Source: an uncultured Pelagibacteraceae bacterium (GTDB lineage: Bacteria > Pseudomonadota > Alphaproteobacteria > Pelagibacterales > Pelagibacteraceae). Taken from it: a stretch of 64,000 nt of DNA. Where the stretch lies: NCBI GenBank assembly GCA_902633185.1, contig CACPFN010000003.1, forward strand, positions 50,385 to 114,384, read 5' to 3'. Under the pieces are notes generated by a model. The model did no database searches. It was not told where the DNA came from and saw only the letters and a list, made by a program, of their open reading frames with translations. Both the position numbers and the translations under genes were made by a program. Positions 25,488 to 33,882 of the stretch are shown piece after piece; position 1 is the stretch's first letter, and every line of letters begins with the position of its first letter.

Positions 25488-26112
25488 TAAAAAGAAAAAT
25501 GATGTTATTAAGTTTTCAAAAATGCTTAATGACAAAAAATTATCAGCTTTAAGATCTGGCAATATATCAGTCAGACATAACAATGGTTTTCTTATTACCC
25601 CTTCAGGAAAAAAATACTCATCGCTAAAAGTAAAAGATATAGTGTTTGTAAGTCTAGATGGAAAATATGAAAAAAAATATAAACCTTCGTCAGAATGGAG
25701 ATTTCATCAAGATATTTATATCAAAAAGAAAAATGCTCAAGCAATAGTTCATACACATTCAACTAATGCAACAGCTCTATCTGTTCACAAAAAACCTATT
25801 CCAGCTTTTCATTACATGGTTGCACTCGCGGGAGGTAATGATATTAAATGCGCAAAATACGCAACTTATGGAACAAGAGAGCTTTCAAAAAACATTTTAA
25901 AAGCTTTGAATAATAGAAAAGCCTGTTTGATTGCAAATCACGGTCAGATTGCATTTGATAAAAATTTACCTGATGCTTTTGAATTGGCACAAGAAGTTGA
26001 AAATTTGAGTTTACAGTATATAACCGCTCTTAAGCTTGGAAAGCCAAAAATTCTTTCTATAAATGAAATGAATAAAGTTTTAAAAAAAGCTAAAAATTAT
26101 AAAAGAGGTTAA
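25468..26112 (+). CDS. Class II aldolase/adducin family protein, candidate methylthioribulose-phosphate aldolase (Ald2-like)
   Basis: A 214-residue zinc-dependent class II aldolase. The phosphate-binding SGNISVRHNNGFLITPSG (about 30-47), catalytic glutamate E76 in SSEWRFHQD, and zinc ligands H95, H97 (VHTHS) and H158 (ANHGQ) are all present. The pattern resembles L-fuculose-phosphate aldolase and the Ald2 enzyme of the methylthioadenosine DHAP shunt. MtnB dehydratase is also a class II aldolase relative, so a dehydratase role is the main alternative. The 20-bp overlap with mtnA ties it to this pathway. No MtnC/MtnD is visible in the window. Confidence 0.8.
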   Translation: MVSSKTNKKKNDVIKFSKMLNDKKLSALRSGNISVRHNNGFLITPSGKKYSSLKVKDIVFVSLDGKYEKKYKPSSEWRFHQDIYIKKKNAQAIVHTHSTNATALSVHKKPIPAFHYMVALAGGNDIKCAKYATYGTRELSKNILKALNNRKACLIANHGQIAFDKNLPDAFELAQEVENLSLQYITALKLGKPKILSINEMNKVLKKAKNYKRG

Positions 26113-26115
26113 TAG

Positions 26116-27156
26116 GTGACAAAAGTTGGTGAACATATAACTCTAGATATCATTGGAACTAAAAAAGAATATGATCCCTCATTTTATGAAAAGTTAGTTT
26201 ATAAAATTGCAAAGTTAGCAAAAGTAACAGTTTTAAAGATCTCAAAATATAAATTTGAGCCTCAAGGTTTTACATTGGTAGCTCTGTTAGCAGAAAGCCA
26301 TATAAGCTTTCACACTTTCCCGGAAAATGAAATTATAAGCTTTGATTTTTTTACTTGTGGTAAAGTATCACCCTCAGTTGCTCTTAAAGTAATTAAAGAA
26401 GAAATAGAACACAAACAAATCATTATTAAGGAATTTAATAGAGATACAATTGATCTTTACCATGACAATTATAGTTCACCAGGATTAAAAAAATCTTATG
26501 TTGTAAATAAAGTATTAGAAAATTTTAAATCCAAAGCAGGACAATATATTGAAATATTAGATTTAGAACAGTTTGGAAAAGCTTTATTTATTGATAATGA
26601 AATACAAGTTGCCGAGAGTGATGAACATTTATATAGCTCAACTTTTGTAAATTCTGGTCTTAATTTAAATTCAAATAAAGAGAAAGCTGCGATTATTGGT
26701 GGAGGTGACGGTGGTGTTGCAAGAGAATGTATTTCACAAAATTTTGGATTTATAGATTGGTATGAATTAGATCCTGAAGTTGTTGATGTATGTGATAAAC
26801 ACCTAAGTAAAATTGGTGAAAAAGCCACAGAAAAAAATTCAGTTAAATGTGTTTGGGGTGATGCATTTGAGAGCATTAAATCAGTCAAAGATAATACCTA
26901 TGATCAAATTTTTGTTGATCTTAACGATGATCAATTTTGCATAGATTTAGCTGCAAAAAATATGACATCTTTAGAAAGAATTTTAAAACCTAAAGGTGTA
27001 ATTACTGCTCAAGTTGGAAGCCAAGATAAAAAACCAAAACAAGTTGAAAATTGGTTAAATGTTTTTAACAAAAATTTTGGAAATACAAAACTTTCAAGAG
27101 TTTACATACCAAGTTTCGATTGTTCTTGGAATTTTTCCTCGTCAATAAATCATTAA
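26116..27156 (+). CDS. Fused S-adenosylmethionine decarboxylase (SpeD) - spermidine synthase-like (SpeE) protein
   Basis: A 346-residue bifunctional polyamine enzyme. Residues 1 to about 115 form a class 1b AdoMet decarboxylase: the self-cleavage site E60-S61 in AESHISFHTFPE, H66, and C81 in FFTCGK are intact, so a pyruvoyl enzyme is expected. From about 120 a spermidine-synthase domain follows, with QVAESDEHLYSS, the SAM-type GGGDGGVARE (195-204) and ELDPEVVDV. The usual catalytic DSTDPxGPA segment is replaced by VDLNDDQF around D268, so the aminopropyl acceptor is uncertain. GTG start, 3 bp after the aldolase stop. It produces methylthioadenosine, the substrate of mtnP. Confidence 0.88.
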   Translation: MTKVGEHITLDIIGTKKEYDPSFYEKLVYKIAKLAKVTVLKISKYKFEPQGFTLVALLAESHISFHTFPENEIISFDFFTCGKVSPSVALKVIKEEIEHKQIIIKEFNRDTIDLYHDNYSSPGLKKSYVVNKVLENFKSKAGQYIEILDLEQFGKALFIDNEIQVAESDEHLYSSTFVNSGLNLNSNKEKAAIIGGGDGGVARECISQNFGFIDWYELDPEVVDVCDKHLSKIGEKATEKNSVKCVWGDAFESIKSVKDNTYDQIFVDLNDDQFCIDLAAKNMTSLERILKPKGVITAQVGSQDKKPKQVENWLNVFNKNFGNTKLSRVYIPSFDCSWNFSSSINH

Positions 27157-27157
27157 T

Positions 27158-27186
27158 TTTACTTTTTAAAACAATAATTTTATGAA
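27158..27186 (+). promoter_or_regulatory. Candidate promoter of the amino-acid ABC operon
   Basis: TTTACT (27158-27163), 17-bp spacer, TATGAA (27181-27186). A strong Shine-Dalgarno GGAGG (27204-27208) precedes the ATG at 27215 by 6 bp. Confidence 0.4.
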
Positions 27187-27214
27187 ATAATCTTCAAAAT
27201 TTTGGAGGAAAAAA

Positions 27215-28042
27215 ATGAAAAAATTAAAAGTATTAGGACTTGGTATTTTAATATCATCATTCCTAACAATTTCTTCAATTGCAGATCAAATTAAAATTGG
27301 AACTGAAGGTGCATATCCACCTTGGAATTCTAAAGACTCAGCAGGAAATTTGATTGGCTTTGAAGTCGAATTAGCAAATGAACTATGCAAAATTATGAAT
27401 CATGATTGCACTATTGTTGAGCAAGATTGGGATGGAATGATACCAGCTTTAGTTTCAAGAAAATTTGATGCTATTATGGCTGGAATGTCAATAACTGGTG
27501 AGAGAATGAAAACAATAAATTTTTCTCAAGGTTATGCTGATGAAGTTGCATCATTAGCTGTTATGAAAGGATCGAAAAACGAAGGCCTTAAAACAATGTC
27601 AGCTATAAATCTATCTGACGTAAGTGCTGATGAACAAGCAACACTAGATGTTTTGACCAAAGCATTTAAAGGTAAAACTATTGGTGTACAAACAGCAACA
27701 ATTCACCAGAACTTCTTAGAGTCTGGTTTAATGGGTAATGTAAAAATTAGAACTTACAAAACTCAAGACGAAGTAAACTTAGATTTATCTGCTGGTAGAA
27801 TAGATGCAGCGCTAGCTGCTGCAGTTGCTTTTACAGATTATGCAGAAAAATCTGGTAAAGGAGTTGTATTAACTGGACCAACATTTGCAGGTGGAGATTT
27901 TGGTAATGGTGTTGGTGTTGGTATTAGAAAAGGTGACTCTAAACTTCTAAATGACTTTAATGCAGCAATTGATAAAGCTAGAGATGATGGCATTATTAGT
28001 AAGCTTGCTATAAAACATTTTGGTTTTGACGCTTCTATGTAA
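27215..28042 (+). CDS. Polar amino-acid ABC transporter, periplasmic binding protein
   Basis: A 275-residue family 3 solute-binding protein. Signal peptide about 1-23 (ending SSIADQ), then KIGTEGAYPPWNSKDSAGNLIGFEVELANEL (here split by its family motifs GAYPPWN and GFEVELA), typical of lysine/arginine/ornithine or octopine binders. The GMSITGERMKTINFS segment is the standard ligand-pocket region. Preceded by a strong GGAGG site and followed by a perfect 8-bp stem-loop before the permease genes. Ligand is inferred as a basic or polar amino acid only. Confidence 0.92.
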   Translation: MKKLKVLGLGILISSFLTISSIADQIKIGTEGAYPPWNSKDSAGNLIGFEVELANELCKIMNHDCTIVEQDWDGMIPALVSRKFDAIMAGMSITGERMKTINFSQGYADEVASLAVMKGSKNEGLKTMSAINLSDVSADEQATLDVLTKAFKGKTIGVQTATIHQNFLESGLMGNVKIRTYKTQDEVNLDLSAGRIDAALAAAVAFTDYAEKSGKGVVLTGPTFAGGDFGNGVGVGIRKGDSKLLNDFNAAIDKARDDGIISKLAIKHFGFDASM

Positions 28043-28055
28043 TAAATTATTTATG

Positions 28056-28075
28056 GGTGGCTATAATTAGCCACC
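28056..28075 (+). terminator. Perfect stem-loop between binding-protein and permease genes
   Basis: GGTGGCTA (28056-28063) pairs exactly with TAGCCACC (28068-28075) around a TAAT loop. There is no T run after it, so an mRNA 3'-end stabiliser or processing site is more likely than a full terminator. Confidence 0.65.
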
Positions 28076-28081
28076 TATATT

Positions 28082-28774
28082 ATGGAACTTCTATATTTTG
28101 GTGATAAAGGTTGGGGAGATGAGTTATTCTTTGCAACCTTAATGACAATTGCGGTTTCAATAACCGCAATGATAATAGGCTTTATATTTGCTGCTTTATT
28201 CACTCCATTAAAATTATCTAATAACAAATTTCTTAATTCTATTGGCAATGCATACACCACAGTTATTAGAGGTGTACCCGAGCTTCTAGTAATTTATTTA
28301 TTTTTCTTTGGTGGAAGTGGAGCAATTATGTTTGTTGCTTCAATATTTGGTTATAATGATTACATCGAAATTAATGCTTTTTTAACTGGTTCATTTTCAA
28401 TAGGGATAATATCGGGAGCATACTCAACTGAGGTATTTAGAGGAGCCCTACAATCAATCGATAAGGGTCAGTTCGAAGCTGCAAAGGTTTTAGGATTTAA
28501 TAAATATATTTACTTCTTTAAAATTATTTTGCCTCAAATGCTAAGATTGGCAATTCCAAACTTAAGCAATGTTTGGCAAATTACATTAAAAGATACTTCT
28601 CTTATATCTGTAACGGGTTTAGTTGAAATAATGAGACAATCCTATATTGCAGCTGGTTCAACTAGAGATCCATTATTTTTTTACTCATTTGCAGCAGTTC
28701 TATACTTATTGCTTACATTTTTAAGTATGCAATTATTAAATAGATTAGAAATAAAATATAGCAAAGGTTATTAA
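28082..28774 (+). CDS. Amino-acid ABC transporter permease (HisQ/OccQ-like)
   Basis: A 230-residue inner-membrane permease with about five hydrophobic helices. N-terminal FFATLMTIAVSITAM and GNAYTTVIRGVPELLVIYLFFFG match HisQ-type proteins. The cytoplasmic EAA loop is FEAAKVLGFNKYIYFFKIILPQ. It pairs with the next permease, which starts on its stop codon (TAATG). Only 6 bp separate it from the stem-loop after the binding-protein gene. Confidence 0.93.
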   Translation: MELLYFGDKGWGDELFFATLMTIAVSITAMIIGFIFAALFTPLKLSNNKFLNSIGNAYTTVIRGVPELLVIYLFFFGGSGAIMFVASIFGYNDYIEINAFLTGSFSIGIISGAYSTEVFRGALQSIDKGQFEAAKVLGFNKYIYFFKIILPQMLRLAIPNLSNVWQITLKDTSLISVTGLVEIMRQSYIAAGSTRDPLFFYSFAAVLYLLLTFLSMQLLNRLEIKYSKGY

Positions 28775-29451
28775 TGGATTTTGAATTAATGATTAATAGT
28801 TTTCCAAAGTTGCTGAATGCAACTTTGATTACTCTTAAATTATTATCTGTTTCTCTAATTCTTGGTCTTTTTATTGGATTAGGTTTTGCAATCTTGAGAA
28901 TGAATAATAATAATTTGATTAATAAATTTGCTTACGGATACTCATATATTTTTAGAGGAACACCTCTATTGGTACAAATCTTCATAATATATTTTGGATT
29001 AGGTCAAATTGAATACTTAAGAACTACATTTTTGTGGGCAGTTTTAAAAGAACCATACTGGTGTGCGATAATTGCATTTTCATTAAATACTGGGGCTTAT
29101 ACTTCAGAAATATTGAGATCAGCTTTTCAAACTATAAAACCAGGATATTTAGAAGCTGGGAGAAGCCTAGGGATACCTTCAAAAATTATTTTTACAAAAA
29201 TACAAATTCCTATAGCAATTAAACAATCTTTACCAGCTTATGGTAATGAAATTATTTTAATGCTTAAAGGCACATCTTTGGCAAGTACAGTCACTCTTAT
29301 GGACTTAACGGGTGTTGCTAAATATATAATTTCAACAACGTTTAAGCCAGTAGAAGTATTTATTGTGGCAGGAGGTATTTATTTGTTTATGACTTTTATA
29401 ATTCATAATGTTATTAAATATTTAGAAAAAAAATATGGGTTTCAAACATGA
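28774..29451 (+). CDS. Amino-acid ABC transporter permease (HisM/OccM-like)
   Basis: The partner permease, 225 residues with about five membrane helices. TLITLKLLSVSLILGLF, YIFRGTPLLVQIFIIYFGLG and the EAA loop LEAGRSLGIPSKIIFTKIQ are characteristic. The stop overlaps the nitrilase start by 4 bp (ATGA). The operon contains no ATP-binding subunit; a shared ATPase elsewhere in the genome must energise it if it functions as an importer. Confidence 0.93.
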   Translation: MDFELMINSFPKLLNATLITLKLLSVSLILGLFIGLGFAILRMNNNNLINKFAYGYSYIFRGTPLLVQIFIIYFGLGQIEYLRTTFLWAVLKEPYWCAIIAFSLNTGAYTSEILRSAFQTIKPGYLEAGRSLGIPSKIIFTKIQIPIAIKQSLPAYGNEIILMLKGTSLASTVTLMDLTGVAKYIISTTFKPVEVFIVAGGIYLFMTFIIHNVIKYLEKKYGFQT

Positions 29452-30233
29452 AAATAGCATGCATACAATTATCTAGTGGAGAAAATTATGAAAATAATTT
29501 TAAAGATATTGTTAAATACGTAAATCAAGCTATAAAAAATAAATCTGACTTAATTATTACACCCGAAACCTCTTCCTTGATGTCCAGTAGTAGAGAAATA
29601 CTTTTTAAATATTCATTTGAAATGAATAAAGATCCGATTTTGAAGAAAATTAGAGAAGTTTCAAAAAAATATAAGAAATGGATTTTACTCGGATCAATCT
29701 GCGTAAAGGTTAAAAATAAACTCAGAAATAGATCTATATTGGTTGGACCAAATGGAAAAATTGTCAAATATTACGACAAAATTAATATGTTTGATGTTAA
29801 AATTCCAAACAAAGAGCAACATAAAGAAAGTAAAACTTTTAAAGCAGGAAATAAATTAGTAACTGCTAAATTGCCTTGGGGTAAAATTGGTTTTACAATC
29901 TGTTTTGATTTAAGATTTCCTGAACTTTATAGAAATTTATCAAAAAAAAAATTGAGTTTTATTGCTGTTCCATCAGCTTTCACAAAGTTTACTGGACAAA
30001 AACATTGGTTAACACTTTTAAGAGCAAGAGCGATTGAAAATTTTTGTTATATTTTTGCACCTGCTCAAACTGGAAAAAACACCCCCAAAAGAGAAACATT
30101 TGGTCATACTACTATTATTTCACCAGACGGAAAAATATTAGCTTTAAAAAAATTAGGCAAGGGAGTGATATATTCAAATATTAATCCTAAGCTTTCCATG
30201 GATTTAAGAAAAATAATACCAAGTCTAATTTAA
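29448..30233 (+). CDS. Carbon-nitrogen hydrolase (nitrilase superfamily, Nit1/Nit2-like)
   Basis: A cytosolic amidase of 261 residues. The catalytic triad is readable: E40 in ITPETSSL, K111 in YYDKINMFD, C152 in TICFDLRFPELYR. The latter two segments are characteristic of the Nit branch (deaminated-glutathione amidase / omega-amidase), not of N-carbamoylputrescine amidase. It overlaps the permease gene by 4 bp, so translation is coupled with an amino-acid importer, perhaps to process an amide derived from the import pathway (inference). Its 3' end overlaps the convergent ATP-grasp gene by 4 bp. Confidence 0.88.
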   Translation: MKIACIQLSSGENYENNFKDIVKYVNQAIKNKSDLIITPETSSLMSSSREILFKYSFEMNKDPILKKIREVSKKYKKWILLGSICVKVKNKLRNRSILVGPNGKIVKYYDKINMFDVKIPNKEQHKESKTFKAGNKLVTAKLPWGKIGFTICFDLRFPELYRNLSKKKLSFIAVPSAFTKFTGQKHWLTLLRARAIENFCYIFAPAQTGKNTPKRETFGHTTIISPDGKILALKKLGKGVIYSNINPKLSMDLRKIIPSLI

Positions 30234-31678
30234 TTTCTACTATCCACAATCAAAGTATCTTTAGACCCACCACCTTGAGAACTGTTAACTATTGTGCTGC
30301 CTTTTTTTAGAGCAACTCTAGTTAATCCACCAGTTGTTACATAAGTTGATTTACCTGTTAAAATAAAAGGTCTTAAATCTAAATGTCTTGGTTCAATGTT
30401 ATCAGGTGTGATTGTAGGAACAGTAGAAAGAATTTCTAATGGTTGTGCAATGTAATTTCTTGGATCTTTTTTGATATTTTTTATCATTTCTTCTTTTTCA
30501 GCTTTTGAGGCCTTAGGACCAATCATAATTCCATAGCCTCCTGATGCATTTGAAGGTTTCACAACATATTTAGAGATATTGTCTATAACATGTTCTCTAT
30601 TTTTTTTATCTCCACAAAGAAGAGTTTCAACTTGATCTATAATTGGTTGCTCACCTAAATAGTAAATTATCATTTTATTAACATAGGAATAAACTGCTTT
30701 ATCATCTGCAACACCAGTTCCTAAAGCATTTATTATTCCAACATTTCCTTTTCTCCAACATTTGAAAACACCAGGCACACCTAATAAGGATCCTTTAAAA
30801 AAAACTTTTGGATCCATAAAATTGTCATCTATTCGTCTATAAATACAATCTACCTTCAAAGGACCTTTGACAGTTTTCATATAAACATGATCGTTTTCAA
30901 CAAATAAATCTTTACCTTCCACCAAGGCTATTCCCATTTGTTCTGCTAAAAAAGAGTGTTCAAAATAAGCTGAATTATAAATACCGGGTGTTAATAAAAC
31001 CATGTGTGGGTTATTAGTTTTCTTTGGAATACACTCTGTCATACAATTATATAATTTATTTGCATATTGATGAACTGAAGAAACTTTATATCTTGTAAAT
31101 AGTTCTGGAAAAATATCTCTCATTACCATTCTATTTTCCAGCATATATGAAACTCCAGACGGCACTCTTAAATTATCTTCAAGAACTAAAAAATCCCCAT
31201 CAATGTTTTTTATAAGATCAATCCCAGATATATTTGACCATGCTTTGTGTTTTGGGGAGAAACCTTCACATTCTTTTAAATATAAAGGAGAATTAAAAAT
31301 TAATTCTTTAGGTATTACTTTGTCTTTAAATATTTTTTTTGCATTATAGACGTCATCGATAAATAAATTTAGTGCCTTAACTCTTTGTGCAAGTCCTTTT
31401 GCAACCTTTAACCATTGACTTTTTGGTATAATTCTAGGAATGATATCTAAAGGCCATTTTTTCTCTTCAGCTCTATTATTTGCAGCATAAACTCTAAAAT
31501 TTATTCCTCTAGCGCTTATTGTACTTTGACAATTTTTTTCAATTTCTTGTAATTTTTTTTTTCCATATTTTTCAAGTATGCCTGCAATGATCTTAGCATG
31601 ACTTCTCAACTTCTTCTCTTTACTGATATATCCATCAAAAGTTGATTTAGAATCGTAATTTTTCCAAAAATCAGACAT
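30230..31678 (-). CDS. Circularly permuted ATP-grasp type 2 protein
   Basis: A 482-residue member of the circularly permuted ATP-grasp family (DUF404/DUF407), predicted peptide ligases. Visible conserved blocks include INFRVYAANNRAEEKKWPLDIIPR, split here as RVYAANNRAEE and WPLDIIPR, then LVLEDNLRVPSGVSYMLENR, VDCIYRRIDD, YVVKPSNASGGYG and the terminal SSQGGGSKDTLI. Family knowledge: these genes occur with alpha-E, transglutaminase-like and Anbu peptidase genes. Here Anbu is divergent 115 bp away, while alpha-E and transglutaminase partners are absent nearby. The acceptor substrate is unknown. Confidence 0.9.
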   Translation of the reverse strand: MSDFWKNYDSKSTFDGYISKEKKLRSHAKIIAGILEKYGKKKLQEIEKNCQSTISARGINFRVYAANNRAEEKKWPLDIIPRIIPKSQWLKVAKGLAQRVKALNLFIDDVYNAKKIFKDKVIPKELIFNSPLYLKECEGFSPKHKAWSNISGIDLIKNIDGDFLVLEDNLRVPSGVSYMLENRMVMRDIFPELFTRYKVSSVHQYANKLYNCMTECIPKKTNNPHMVLLTPGIYNSAYFEHSFLAEQMGIALVEGKDLFVENDHVYMKTVKGPLKVDCIYRRIDDNFMDPKVFFKGSLLGVPGVFKCWRKGNVGIINALGTGVADDKAVYSYVNKMIIYYLGEQPIIDQVETLLCGDKKNREHVIDNISKYVVKPSNASGGYGIMIGPKASKAEKEEMIKNIKKDPRNYIAQPLEILSTVPTITPDNIEPRHLDLRPFILTGKSTYVTTGGLTRVALKKGSTIVNSSQGGGSKDTLIVDSRN

Positions 31679-31768
31679 ATTAACTTAATTTTTTTACATA
31701 AGAGTTAAATAAGCAAATGATTAAATTCGATATCTGATATGAAATAAATGGGTTTTATTGTAATCACA

Positions 31769-31774
31769 TATAAT
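31769..31774 (+). promoter_or_regulatory. TATAAT -10 element before the Anbu-type peptidase
   Basis: A perfect TATAAT, 20 bp before the ATG at 31794, in the 115-bp gap between divergent ATP-grasp and peptidase genes. No good -35 is seen 16-18 bp upstream. Confidence 0.4.
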
Positions 31775-31793
31775 TTAAATAGTTAACTTTTAT

Positions 31794-32516
31794 ATGACTT
31801 ATTGTATTGGAATTAAAACAGAGACAGGACTAGTTTTTGCATCAGACTCCAGAACAAATGCAGGATTGGACAATGTAAATATATATTCTAAAATGCTTAC
31901 ACACGATGTTGGAGATAGAACAATAGTAATTGTTACATCAGGAAATCTTGGAACTTCTCAAGCAGTTTATAATTCAATAAAAAAAGATTTAAAAAGTGAA
32001 ACAGGTATTATGAATTTAAACACCTGTAGTGATTTTGAACAAATTGCATCCTATATTGGCTCTTTAAATATTGAACATTCATCTCCTCAAGGAATTAATA
32101 CTGATAGCGTTTTATTAGGTTCAACTTTTATTGTCGGTGGTCAAATAAAAGATCAGCCTCCTGAATTATACTTAGTTTACCCTCAGGGTAATTATATTCG
32201 TCCAGCAGATAGCAAACCATATTTAGTTATAGGTGAAGTAAAATATGGAAAACCTATTTTAGATAGAGTGATTACCCCAAAAGTCTCAATTGGAGATGCA
32301 TCAAGGTGTGCACTGATATCAATGGATTCTACATTAAAAAGTGATTTAACAGTTGGTCCACCAATAGACTTTGCTGTGATAAAAAAAGATGAAATCAAAA
32401 TAGCATCACTTAAATGTCTAAATATGAATGATCCTGAATTTTCAAAAGTTTGTAATCAATGGTCACAAGGTATTTTTAAGATATTTGACTCTTTTCAAAG
32501 GTTTGACTGGGAATAA
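31794..32516 (+). CDS. Anbu (ancestral beta subunit) proteasome-type peptidase
   Basis: A 240-residue Ntn-hydrolase of the Anbu family, homologous to the proteasome beta subunit. It starts MTYCIGIKTETGLVFASDSRTNAG, of which T2 would be the N-terminal nucleophile after methionine removal; ASDSRTNAG and the later GDASRCALISMDSTLKSDLTVGPP (segments GDASRCAL and SMDSTLKSDLTVGPP) are diagnostic. The family forms self-compartmentalising ring or helical assemblies. Divergent from the permuted ATP-grasp gene, the most frequent partner of Anbu. Native substrates are not known. Confidence 0.92.
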   Translation: MTYCIGIKTETGLVFASDSRTNAGLDNVNIYSKMLTHDVGDRTIVIVTSGNLGTSQAVYNSIKKDLKSETGIMNLNTCSDFEQIASYIGSLNIEHSSPQGINTDSVLLGSTFIVGGQIKDQPPELYLVYPQGNYIRPADSKPYLVIGEVKYGKPILDRVITPKVSIGDASRCALISMDSTLKSDLTVGPPIDFAVIKKDEIKIASLKCLNMNDPEFSKVCNQWSQGIFKIFDSFQRFDWE

Positions 32517-32518
32517 AA

Positions 32519-32908
32519 CTAATATTTGGTGTATTCTTTAATTTCTTTAATTTTAGAACCAGTTTTATTATTTATTTCTAATTTTAATTTTGCTCTTTCA
32601 TCATTTAGGAAGTGAACATCTCTTGATAATTTAATAAATTTTTCACCAAAATCAGAATTTTTTTCGCAAAGCCTTTTGTCATCTTCTATTACCCAAAGCT
32701 TTGAATTAATTTCTTTTAGTGAGTTATATAAATTTTCAATTTCACTGTAATTTTTAATATTTGTATTTAATTGATCTTTTAATATTTTATATTCATTATT
32801 TATAAAGTTTAGTTTCTCAGGATCTTTAATTTTTTCATATTTAATTTCTAAAATTGAAATTTTATCCAGCAATTCTCCAACTGATACTTCTACTAAAATT
32901 TTATTCAT
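32519..32908 (-). CDS. DUF6165-type hypothetical protein
   Basis: A 129-residue soluble, strongly charged and predicted largely alpha-helical/coiled-coil protein. N-terminal VEVSVGELLDKISILEIKYEKI and the later DDKRLCEKNSDFGEKFIKL fit the DUF6165 family, of unknown function and often near heptosyltransferase-type genes. Indeed a GT9 gene is divergent 32 bp away. The stop lies 2 bp from the convergent Anbu stop. Confidence 0.7.
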   Translation of the reverse strand: MNKILVEVSVGELLDKISILEIKYEKIKDPEKLNFINNEYKILKDQLNTNIKNYSEIENLYNSLKEINSKLWVIEDDKRLCEKNSDFGEKFIKLSRDVHFLNDERAKLKLEINNKTGSKIKEIKEYTKY

Positions 32909-32940
32909 ATAAATTGATATTATGTTAAGTTGTTAAAAAT

Positions 32941-33882
32941 ATGTCTAATATACTTATTATAAAACATGGATCTTTAGGTGATATAGCGCAGGCAAGTGGT
33001 GCAATTCAAGATATATCTGATAATCATCCAAATGATGATCTTTATATACTATCAACCAAACCTTATTACGATTTATTAAAAAAAAATCCAAATATAACTG
33101 ATGTCATTTTAGATAAACGACTCTCTAGATTTAACTTAATTTATTTATATTTATTAATGAGAAAGATAAAAAAATATAAATTTGTTAAAGTTTATGACCT
33201 TCAAAATTCTAAAAGAACTAGTTTTTATAAAAATATTCTATTTCCAAAAGCAACATCAGATATTTGGTCATCGACAGAAACAACACTTCCTGAAGGAACT
33301 AGTAAGATTGATTTTGATAAAGACACTGTTCTAAACCGCTTTGAACATCAATTAAATTTTTCTGGAATTAAAATTAATCACGTAACTAAACCAGACTTTT
33401 CTTGGAGCTGTGAGGATATTTCAGAAATCAAAAAAAAATATAATTTAAACAAATATTTAATTTTATTCCCCTTTTCATCATCTCATTTAACTATAAAAAG
33501 ATGGCCATATTATAATGAATTGATAAAAAAAATTAAATCTACTTTTAGAGATGAAATCCAAATTTTAATTGCCCCAGGTCCAAATGAAATCAAATTAGCT
33601 AATGATATTGATGCTAATATTATTTTAGATAATGATAAAGCGCTTAATATTTCTCAACTTTCATCATTAATTAAAGATAGTTATTTTGTTATATCTAATG
33701 ATACAGGCCCAGCACATATGGCGGCACATTTAAATGTAAAAGGATTGGTTTTATTTGGATCACATACTACAGCTAAAAAAGTTAGTATAGAGCGAGAACA
33801 TTTTAAAGCAATTCAAGTTTCAGATTTAACCAAACTTTCAGCAGATAAAGTATTTCAAAGAATGCAAGAAGCAATTAATTAG
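32941..33882 (+). CDS. Glycosyltransferase family 9 (heptosyltransferase-like)
   Basis: A 313-residue GT-B transferase of the lipopolysaccharide heptosyltransferase family. Marks are ILIIKHGSLGDIAQASGAI at the N-terminus, which has the heptosyltransferase K(x)GSLGD(I/L) pattern, FPFSSSHLTIKRWPYYNELIKKI in the middle (KRWP type) and SNDTGPAHMAAHL near the C-terminus. It probably adds a sugar to an outer-membrane glycolipid. The convergent AbrB gene overlaps its last 8 bp. Confidence 0.9.
   Translation: MSNILIIKHGSLGDIAQASGAIQDISDNHPNDDLYILSTKPYYDLLKKNPNITDVILDKRLSRFNLIYLYLLMRKIKKYKFVKVYDLQNSKRTSFYKNILFPKATSDIWSSTETTLPEGTSKIDFDKDTVLNRFEHQLNFSGIKINHVTKPDFSWSCEDISEIKKKYNLNKYLILFPFSSSHLTIKRWPYYNELIKKIKSTFRDEIQILIAPGPNEIKLANDIDANIILDNDKALNISQLSSLIKDSYFVISNDTGPAHMAAHLNVKGLVLFGSHTTAKKVSIEREHFKAIQVSDLTKLSADKVFQRMQEAIN

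Noticed and set aside
26496..26888. Open frame of 130 codons antisense to the SpeE domain
   Set aside because: The sense strand encodes a conserved SAM-binding domain, and the antisense product has no recognisable features.
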